This document shows, one piece after another, positions 39,464 through 45,291 of a stretch of DNA of 45,291 nt (its first letter is position 1; every line of letters begins with the position of its first letter). Position numbers and translations under genes: made by a program. Under the pieces are notes generated by a model. That model made no database searches, was not told the DNA's origin, and worked only from the letters and a program-made list of their open reading frames with translations. The DNA lies in assembly GCA_035564115.1 (NCBI GenBank), contig DATMTN010000010.1:1-45291 (forward strand). The letters are read 5' to 3'. Source of the DNA: JACMPA01 sp035564115. GTDB taxonomy: Bacteria; Patescibacteriota; Saccharimonadia; Saccharimonadales; UBA4665.

Positions 39464-39480
39464 CAGCTGAGTAGGTACGG

Positions 39481-39510
39481 TTGACTTAGCACCCCATATA
39501 CCAGTACTGT
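39481..39510 (+). promoter_or_regulatory. promoter of the sugar-nucleotide operon (TTGACT-18-TACTGT)
   Basis: TTGACT 39481-39486 and TACTGT 39505-39510 are separated by 18 bases. The leader of about 53 bases carries an AGGAG SD before GTG 39570. Confidence 0.5.
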
Positions 39511-39569
39511 GGATAGAGCTAGTGGCAACACTGGTCTAGTAGCAACACGTAAGCAAAGGAGTAATCCCC

Positions 39570-40922
39570 GTGAACGCTATCAGCAATATCTTCAAGGCGT
39601 ACGATGTGCGCGGCAAAGTCGGCAGTGAACTCACGCCCGACGTAGCTCAAAAAATCGGCAAGGCATTCGCCACTTGGTTGCCAGATGAAGGCACCGTGGC
39701 GGTCGGCCGTGACATGCGACCGGACTCAGCAGAGCTAGCCGGTGCACTTATTGAAGGCCTCAGGGCTCAGGGCCGCAATGTGCTCGACATTGGCGAAGTG
39801 ACGAGCGACATGATTTATTTCGCAGTCGGCTCCTACGAGCTCGCCGGGGGTGCAGTCGTGACTGCTAGTCACAACCCAGGCGAGTACAACGGTATCAAAT
39901 TCTGTGGTAAGGCTGCAAAACCAGTCGGTGAAACCACCGGTTTATTCGAGGTTCGCGATTTGGCAATTGTCGATGATTTCGCTGATGCCGAAACCAAAGG
40001 CACACTCGAAACCAGGGACGCTAGTGAAGACTGGGTGCAGCACGTGCTGTCGTTCATCGATGCCGACGAGCTGAAGCCACTCAAGATTACCGTCGATGCC
40101 GGCAACGGCATGGCGGGTAAGATTTTCCCCGAACTCGAACCCTATGTACCATTTGAAGTCGAGGAACTTTACTTTGATCTTGATGGTACCTTCCCGAATC
40201 ACATTGCTAACCCACTGGAGCCCAAGAACTTGGTCGACCTGCAAGCGGCCATGAAGCAGTCCGGCGCTGATGCCGGTGTCGCCTTCGACGGCGACGGCGA
40301 CCGCGCTGTACTACTGGACGAAAATGGCGATCCACTCAGCGGCACCGTCCTGACAGCCATCTTGGCCGAATACTTCTTGAAGCTGCACCCCGGTGCCACG
40401 ATTCTGCACAATGCCATCTGTGGCCGTGCAGCCGTTGAGGCAATCAAAGCGGCTGGTGGCACGCCAGTGCGCACCCGTGTCGGGCACTCATTCATTAAGA
40501 ACGACATGCGTACCCACGGTGCGGTTTTCGGTGGTGAGCACAGCGGCCACTACTACTTCCAGGACAACTACATGGCTGACAGCGGTCTGATCGCCGCAAT
40601 GATCGGTCTGTATGTGTTGAGTACGAGCGGCAAGAAGCTGTCTGAGCTGGCAGCCCCATATCGCACCAAGTATGTACAAATCATCGAGACGAACTTCGAA
40701 GTTAGTGACAAGGATGCGATTCTGGCGAAGCTGAGCGAGAGCTTCCCGGATGGTACTGCCGACACACTCGACGGCCTGACTATAAACTTCGCTGATAGCT
40801 GGTTTAACGTGCGCCCAAGCAACACCGAACCACTGTTGCGCTTAAATGCCGAAGCCAAAACACAGACCGAGCTCGATACGCTCGTCGAAAAAGTCACCGC
40901 AATCATCAAAGGAGAGAGTTAA
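39570..40922 (+). CDS. manB: phosphomannomutase/phosphoglucomutase
   Basis: The 450-residue alpha-D-phosphohexomutase begins IFKAYDVRGKVGSELTPDVA. The phosphoserine loop is TASHNPGEYNGIKF near residue 98, the metal loop DGDGDR near 243, the sugar loop GEHSGHYYF near 325, and the phosphate loop RPSNTEPLLRL near 415. It interconverts hexose-1- and 6-phosphates, here probably giving glucose-1-phosphate for rfbA and galE or mannose-1-phosphate. It starts at GTG 39570 with an AGGAG SD. First gene of the operon. Confidence 0.93.
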   Translation: MNAISNIFKAYDVRGKVGSELTPDVAQKIGKAFATWLPDEGTVAVGRDMRPDSAELAGALIEGLRAQGRNVLDIGEVTSDMIYFAVGSYELAGGAVVTASHNPGEYNGIKFCGKAAKPVGETTGLFEVRDLAIVDDFADAETKGTLETRDASEDWVQHVLSFIDADELKPLKITVDAGNGMAGKIFPELEPYVPFEVEELYFDLDGTFPNHIANPLEPKNLVDLQAAMKQSGADAGVAFDGDGDRAVLLDENGDPLSGTVLTAILAEYFLKLHPGATILHNAICGRAAVEAIKAAGGTPVRTRVGHSFIKNDMRTHGAVFGGEHSGHYYFQDNYMADSGLIAAMIGLYVLSTSGKKLSELAAPYRTKYVQIIETNFEVSDKDAILAKLSESFPDGTADTLDGLTINFADSWFNVRPSNTEPLLRLNAEAKTQTELDTLVEKVTAIIKGES

Positions 40923-41921
40923 ATGAAGATAATCGTAACTGGTGGGGCCGGCTTCATTGGCTCAAACTTTGTGCACTATGTGTACCGCGAGCGCCCAGAT
41001 TGGGAAATCGTGGTCTACGACAAACTGACCTATGCTGGCAACAAGGCCAACCTGGCCGGTCTCGACGAAAGCCGTGTCAGCCTTATTGAGGCTGATATCT
41101 GCGATGAAGAAATGATGGATAACGCTGTTTCGCAGTGTGATGCAGTCGTCCACTTTGCAGCGGAATCACACAACGACAACTCTCTGCACAATCCTCGTCC
41201 GTTCCTCGACACCAACATCATTGGTACCTACACCATCCTGGAGGCGGTTCGCCGTCACGGTAAGCGCCTGCACCACGTTAGTACCGACGAAGTCTACGGT
41301 GACCTAGAGCTCGATGATCCTGCTAAGTTCACACCTGACACTCCGTATAACCCATCCAGCCCATACTCCAGCACGAAGGCTGGCTCAGACCTGTTGGTAC
41401 GCGCTTGGGTGCGCAGCTTTGGGGTGCAGGCAACGATCAGCAACTGCTCGAATAACTACGGTCCCTACCAGCACATCGAGAAGTTCATTCCGCGCCAGAT
41501 CACCGAAATCATTGACGGTCGTCGTCCAAAGCTCTACGGCACAGGTGAGAATGTCCGTGACTGGATTCACACCGAAGACCACAGCTCCGGTGTTCTGACC
41601 ATCTTGGAAAAGGGCAAAATTGGTGAAACCTACCTAATCGGTGCCAATGGTGAGAAGAATAACAAAGACGTCGTGGAGCTCATCCTGGAGACCATGGGCA
41701 AGGACAAGTCGGACTACGACCACGTTAACGATCGCCCTGGCCATGACCTACGCTATGCTATTGATGCTACTAAGCTGCGTGAAGAGCTTGGCTGGGAGCC
41801 GAAGTATACTGACTTCAAAGCCGGCCTAGCTGATACCATTAATTGGTACCAGGATAACGAAGCCTGGTGGCGTCCTGCCAAGGAAGAAACCGAAGCTAAA
41901 TACAAGGAGCTCGGGCGATGA
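40923..41921 (+). CDS. rfbB: dTDP-glucose 4,6-dehydratase
   Basis: The 332-residue extended short-chain dehydrogenase has the NAD motif TGGAGFIGSN and HFAAESHNDNS. The catalytic region is STDEVYGD followed by PYSSTKAGSDLLVRAW (YxxxK). NNYGPYQHIEKFIP is also typical of RmlB. It converts dTDP-glucose to dTDP-4-keto-6-deoxyglucose. SD GGAGA lies just before ATG. Its end overlaps rfbC by 4 bases. Confidence 0.95.
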   Translation: MKIIVTGGAGFIGSNFVHYVYRERPDWEIVVYDKLTYAGNKANLAGLDESRVSLIEADICDEEMMDNAVSQCDAVVHFAAESHNDNSLHNPRPFLDTNIIGTYTILEAVRRHGKRLHHVSTDEVYGDLELDDPAKFTPDTPYNPSSPYSSTKAGSDLLVRAWVRSFGVQATISNCSNNYGPYQHIEKFIPRQITEIIDGRRPKLYGTGENVRDWIHTEDHSSGVLTILEKGKIGETYLIGANGEKNNKDVVELILETMGKDKSDYDHVNDRPGHDLRYAIDATKLREELGWEPKYTDFKAGLADTINWYQDNEAWWRPAKEETEAKYKELGR

Positions 41922-42487
41922 GTTTTGATCCGGCAAACCACAATGATTTAAAAGTGACTGAGTCACCGATCCCAGGTCTTTTTGAAGTTGAGCTTGTGGT
42001 TCATGGTGACGTCCGTGGTTGGTTCAAAGAGAACTACCAAGCTGAGAAAATGGAAGCACTTGGACTACCGCACTTTGAAACGGTCCAGAACAACTTCAGC
42101 TACAACATTGAGAAGGGAGTGACTCGTGGTCTACACGCTGAGCCATGGGAGAAATTCATTTCTGTTGCAAATGGTCGTGTCTTCTGCGCTTGGGTAGACC
42201 TACGAAAGGGAGACAGCTTCGGCACCACACACACGATGGAGCTGAATCCGGGCCGAGCAGTATTCGTCCCACGCGGTGTTGCAAACGGCTACCAGACACT
42301 CGAAGAAAATGTCGTATACACCTACCTGGTGAATGATCACTGGTCACCCGAGACAAAGTACACCATGGTCAATGCATTTGATCCGGCAGTTGGTATAGCC
42401 TGGCCAATTTCCCGGGAGCAGGCCATTGTATCCGAAAAGGACGCGAACCACCCACTACTTGCTGATGTAATACCAGTGGAGGTTTGA
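41918..42487 (+). CDS. rfbC: dTDP-4-dehydrorhamnose 3,5-epimerase family protein
   Basis: The 189-residue cupin has the RmlC pattern GDVRGWFKENYQ, then QNNFSYN, TRGLHAEPWEKFI, VDLRKGDSFG and VFVPRGVANGY. The His in RGLH, the catalytic base of RmlC, is present. The second conserved His, in the usual GxAHG segment, is replaced by Asn (GVANG). Whether this subgroup is a full 3,5-epimerase is uncertain, but its place between rfbB and rfbD fits rhamnose synthesis. The start overlaps rfbB (ATGA). Confidence 0.85.
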   Translation: MSFDPANHNDLKVTESPIPGLFEVELVVHGDVRGWFKENYQAEKMEALGLPHFETVQNNFSYNIEKGVTRGLHAEPWEKFISVANGRVFCAWVDLRKGDSFGTTHTMELNPGRAVFVPRGVANGYQTLEENVVYTYLVNDHWSPETKYTMVNAFDPAVGIAWPISREQAIVSEKDANHPLLADVIPVEV

Positions 42488-42488
42488 T

Positions 42489-43340
42489 GTGAATGACTCA
42501 GAAATTCTCATTGTAGGTTCAAATGGACAGCTTGGTCTGGCACTGCAGGCAAAATATCCTGGTGCACGAGCTGCTGACTCGGCTGAGTTGGATATTACGA
42601 GCGAAGAAGCTGTCCAGGGCTTTAACTGGACGGGCATCAAGTACATTCTGAACGCCGCTGCCTACACTAACGTTGATGGAGCGGAAACACTTGAGGGTAG
42701 AGTGGCGGCCTGGCAAGTGAATGCAGTTGGTCCACGAAACTTGGCAGCAGTAGCAACTAAGCATGACCTGACACTGCTGCATATATCAACTGATTATGTA
42801 TTTGACGGTATGCAGTCCTCGCACCGCGAGGATGAGCCGTTTAGCCCGCTTGGTGTCTACGGCCAAAGCAAAGCTGCTGGTGATATCTCGGTCAGTTTGG
42901 CGCCGAAGCACTACATTCTACGTACGAGCTGGGTGATCGGCGAGGGTAAGAACTTTGTCCGGACTATGATTGGGCTTGGCCAAAAGGGCATTGCTCCAAC
43001 GGTTGTCGCCGATCAAGTTGGCCGACTGACGTTCACGAGCGAGTTGGTGCGCGCCATTGACCACCTGCTAAGTAGCCTCAGCCCATATGGAACCTACAAT
43101 GTTAGCAACAGTGGTGATGCAGCCAGCTGGGCTGATATAACCCGTGAGATATTTACGCTTGGTCATTTTGACCTAACGGTTACTGATACGAGGACCGAGG
43201 AGTACTTTGCGAGCAAGCCAGAAGCGGCACCACGCCCACTACTGAGTACACTCGATCTGAGCAAAATTGAATCTACTAAGTTTGAGCCACGAGATTGGCT
43301 CGATGATCTAAAAGACTATGTCGAAAAGGAGTTAGCATAA
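42489..43340 (+). CDS. rfbD: dTDP-4-dehydrorhamnose reductase
   Basis: The 283-residue reductase has the NAD(P) motif VGSNGQLGLAL, then LNAAAYTNVDGAE, HISTDYVFDG and PLGVYGQSKAAGD (YxxxK), and LRTSWVIGEGKNFV. It produces dTDP-L-rhamnose in the last step of the pathway. GTG 42489 is preferred because GGAGG lies 6 bases upstream and the fold begins at once. Its stop overlaps the rfbA start (TAATG). Confidence 0.93.
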   Translation: MNDSEILIVGSNGQLGLALQAKYPGARAADSAELDITSEEAVQGFNWTGIKYILNAAAYTNVDGAETLEGRVAAWQVNAVGPRNLAAVATKHDLTLLHISTDYVFDGMQSSHREDEPFSPLGVYGQSKAAGDISVSLAPKHYILRTSWVIGEGKNFVRTMIGLGQKGIAPTVVADQVGRLTFTSELVRAIDHLLSSLSPYGTYNVSNSGDAASWADITREIFTLGHFDLTVTDTRTEEYFASKPEAAPRPLLSTLDLSKIESTKFEPRDWLDDLKDYVEKELA

Positions 43341-44206
43341 TGAAGGGAATTATCTTAGCCGGTGGATCTGGTACGCGTTTGTACCCAATTACGAAAGGTA
43401 TCTCGAAGCAGTTGATGCCAATTTACGACAAGCCAATGATCTACTACCCACTGAGTACGCTCATGATGGCTGGTATCCGTGAGATTCTGATCATTACTAC
43501 GCCAGATGACTCTGAAGCATTTCAGCGTCTGTTGGGCGACGGTTCGCAGCTAGGTTGTCGTTTTGAATATGCTGTGCAGCCATCACCGGATGGTCTGGCG
43601 CAAGCCTTCATTATTGGCGAGAAGTTCATTGGTGATGATAAGGTTGCGCTGGTACTTGGCGATAACATCTTCTACGGCCACGGCTTCGGCAATAGTCTGA
43701 AGAAGTGTGTGAACCCAGAGGGGGGCATTGTATTTGCCTATCAAGTGTCCGATCCAGAGCGCTACGGTGTGGTCGAGTTTGACGAAAACCGCCAGGCAGT
43801 TTCCATCGAGGAAAAGCCTGCTGAACCTAAGTCGAGCTTTGCGGTGGTCGGGCTCTACTTCTACGATAACGACGTGGTTGAGATCGCCAAGACTATTAAT
43901 CCGAGTGATCGTGGCGAGCTAGAGATAACGACCGTGAACGAGGAATACCTTAAGCGCGGCAAGCTCAAGGTCCAGACAATGGGTCGGGGTAGTGCGTGGC
44001 TCGATACCGGTACGTTCGAGAGCATGAACCAGGCAAGTCAGTTTGTTGAGGTTATTGAGAAGCGTACTGGTTACAAAATTGGCTGCATTGAGGAGATCGC
44101 TCACCAGGAAGGGTTTATTACAACTGAGCAACTTCATGATCTAGCAGAGCCCTTGAAGAAGTCCGGTTACGGAGAGTACCTCATTAGCCTTACGAGAGGC
44201 AACTAA
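43340..44206 (+). CDS. rfbA: glucose-1-phosphate thymidylyltransferase
   Basis: The 288-residue enzyme starts with the nucleotidyltransferase motif MKGIILAGGSGTRLYP and continues with KGISKQLMPIYDKPMIYYPL, LVLGDNIFYGHGF and RGSAWLDTGTFESM. Length matches RmlA. It makes dTDP-glucose from dTTP and glucose-1-phosphate, the first step of the pathway. It is coupled to rfbD by a one-base overlap; galE follows after 2 bases. Confidence 0.96.
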   Translation: MKGIILAGGSGTRLYPITKGISKQLMPIYDKPMIYYPLSTLMMAGIREILIITTPDDSEAFQRLLGDGSQLGCRFEYAVQPSPDGLAQAFIIGEKFIGDDKVALVLGDNIFYGHGFGNSLKKCVNPEGGIVFAYQVSDPERYGVVEFDENRQAVSIEEKPAEPKSSFAVVGLYFYDNDVVEIAKTINPSDRGELEITTVNEEYLKRGKLKVQTMGRGSAWLDTGTFESMNQASQFVEVIEKRTGYKIGCIEEIAHQEGFITTEQLHDLAEPLKKSGYGEYLISLTRGN

Positions 44207-44208
44207 GT

Positions 44209-45222
44209 ATGCATGTTCTTGTCACTGGCGGGGCTGGGTATATTGGTTCTCATACATGTATAGAACTGCTAAATGAAGGCCACGATGTCACGGTTGTTGA
44301 TAACCTCTCCAATAGCTCCGTCGAATCTTTAAATCGTGTCGAGCAGATCACTGGAAAGACTATTAACTTTCTGGAACTTGATCTATGCGAAAAAACTAAA
44401 CTGGAAGAAGTCTTTCAAGAGAGCGATTTTGATGCGGTCATCCACTTTGCTGGCCTCAAGGCTGTTGGCGAGTCGGTAGAGCAACCGCTCAAGTACTACC
44501 GCAATAACATTGACTCTACTCTCGCACTTTGCGAAGTTATGCAGGAGCATGGACTCAAGCGGCTTATTTTTAGCTCCTCGGCAACCGTGTACGGCTCGCC
44601 AGAAGAGCTACCGCTCAAAGAGACAAGTCGAGTAGGCGTCGGAGTCACCAATCCTTATGGCTGGACAAAGTTTATGATTGAGCAAGTTCTTCGGGACATT
44701 GTCCAAGGCGATACGGAGTGGACAATCGATACGCTACGCTATTTTAACCCAATAGGTGCACATGAAAGTGGGCTGATAGGAGAAGATCCGAGCGGAACCC
44801 CTAACAACCTCTTACCCTACATATCCCAAGTGGCCATTGGCAAGCTGGAAAAGTTGCGTATATTTGGTGATGATTATGACACTCCGGATGGAACTGGAGT
44901 TCGAGACTATATTCATGTTGTTGATCTCGCACGTGGTCACGTTGCTGCATTAGAGAGCCAACATCAAGGCCTAAAGACCTATAATCTCGGAACAGGAAAA
45001 GGGGTTTCTGTTTTTGAACTTATGCATGCATTCGAGTCGGCATCTGGCAAAGTAATTCCCTATGAAGTTGTACCTCGTCGAGCAGGAGATGTAGCCGTCT
45101 GTTATGCGGACCCTTCGCTTGCTGCTAAAGATTTGAACTGGAAGGCTCAAAAAACACTCGATCAAGCATGTGTTGATTCATGGCGTTGGCAAACGGAAAA
45201 TCCACACGGCTACCCTCGCTAG
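44209..45222 (+). CDS. galE: UDP-glucose 4-epimerase
   Basis: The 337-residue SDR epimerase has TGGAGYIGSHTCIELLNEGH and VVDNLSNSS. HFAGLKAVGESVEQPLKYY and SSSATVYGSPEELPL follow, then the YxxxK in NPYGWTKFMIEQ and RYFNPIGAHESGLIGEDP. These features and the length fit GalE. It supplies UDP-galactose for surface glycans. It is the last gene of the operon; a weak TACCC / GGGTA hairpin (45211-45229) follows without a clear T run. Confidence 0.95.
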   Translation: MHVLVTGGAGYIGSHTCIELLNEGHDVTVVDNLSNSSVESLNRVEQITGKTINFLELDLCEKTKLEEVFQESDFDAVIHFAGLKAVGESVEQPLKYYRNNIDSTLALCEVMQEHGLKRLIFSSSATVYGSPEELPLKETSRVGVGVTNPYGWTKFMIEQVLRDIVQGDTEWTIDTLRYFNPIGAHESGLIGEDPSGTPNNLLPYISQVAIGKLEKLRIFGDDYDTPDGTGVRDYIHVVDLARGHVAALESQHQGLKTYNLGTGKGVSVFELMHAFESASGKVIPYEVVPRRAGDVAVCYADPSLAAKDLNWKAQKTLDQACVDSWRWQTENPHGYPR

Positions 45223-45236
45223 ACGGGTATATATTA

Positions 45237-45245
45237 TGGTATAAT
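45237..45245 (+). promoter_or_regulatory. extended -10 promoter (TGGTATAAT) before the last, partial gene
   Basis: A perfect TATAAT with TGG ends 5 bases before ATG 45251 (or 17 before ATG 45263), again predicting a very short leader. Confidence 0.55.
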
Positions 45246-45250
45246 TGCTT

Positions 45251-45291
45251 ATGGTAAGTGCCATGGCAAAGAAAATAAAGAAGTCCCCCAG
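45251..45291 (+). CDS. 5' end of a gene running off the window
   Basis: The frame ATG-GTA-AGT-GCC-ATG-GCA-AAG continues with lysine codons to the window edge (MVSAMAKKIKKSP). Its start is directly behind a strong -10 box. Only about 13 codons are visible, so no function can be given; the basic N-terminus could be a cytoplasmic tail or an RNA-binding protein. Confidence 0.4.
   Translation, partial: MVSAMAKKIKKSP

Noticed and set aside
1..45291. Alternative genetic code (UGA as Gly) as in Gracilibacteria/SR1
   Set aside because: TGA ends many full-length conserved genes at the expected place, and no conserved gene is interrupted by it.

Overview
The window looks like a chromosomal replication-origin segment from a Patescibacteria/CPR bacterium, most likely Candidatus Saccharibacteria (TM7). 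This is inferred from gene content and style, not from a database search. The evidence is the compact dnaA-dnaN-recF / rpmH-rnpA-yidC-khpB origin, a PrgI-type type IV secretion (T4SS) locus with a split VirB4, an oxidative pentose-phosphate operon (pgl-gnd-zwf), many short genes and near-zero intergenic spacing. TGA serves as an ordinary stop (gnd, zwf, virB4, yidC, rfbC), so the UGA=Gly code of Gracilibacteria/SR1 is excluded.

Layout. 1-4.6 kb: accessory short genes (small membrane proteins, COG4705-like and VIT1-like membrane proteins, OmdA-like and VOC/PhnB-like proteins, an RRM RNA-binding protein with a long structured leader, and three sub-60-codon genes). 4.6-10.7 kb: typA/bipA, a DEAD-box helicase between two orphan genes, corA, and a membrane-anchored DUF922-like metalloprotease. 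10.8-13.8 kb: pgl-gnd-zwf, each pair overlapping by 4 bases. 13.85-28.5 kb: one long plus-strand secretion locus, with a VirB6/TrbL-like protein carrying a Cys-rich repeat ectodomain, PrgI, a VirB4 N-domain protein, the VirB4 ATPase, a 1,705-residue membrane protein ending in two EEP-fold enzyme domains and a PtpB-type phosphatase, a secreted glucosaminidase-CHAP wall hydrolase, and two small membrane-anchored orphans. 28.5-34.7 kb: the origin region, with recF, dnaN and dnaA leftward and rpmH, rnpA, yidC and khpB rightward, and DnaA boxes on both sides of dnaA. 34.7-39.5 kb: glycosyltransferase, a TasA/camelysin-like protein with a SipW-type signal peptidase, glmS, and a small nucleotidyltransferase. 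39.5-45.2 kb: a sugar-nucleotide operon (phosphohexomutase, rfbB, rfbC, rfbD, rfbA, galE), then the start of another gene.

How the parts fit. The secretion locus, wall hydrolase, exported phosphatase/nuclease-like protein, TasA-SipW pair and rhamnose/galactose precursor genes all concern the cell surface, which suits an epibiont attacking or feeding on another cell. The strongest candidate for something undescribed is the EEP-EEP-PtpB protein encoded directly after virB4. On gene expression, many first genes of transcription units have an (extended) -10 box 5-10 bases before the start codon and no usable Shine-Dalgarno (SD) sequence, which predicts leaderless mRNAs. Internal genes have SD sequences or 4-base overlaps. 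Two genes (RRM and TasA-like) instead have leaders in which the SD is paired in a hairpin.
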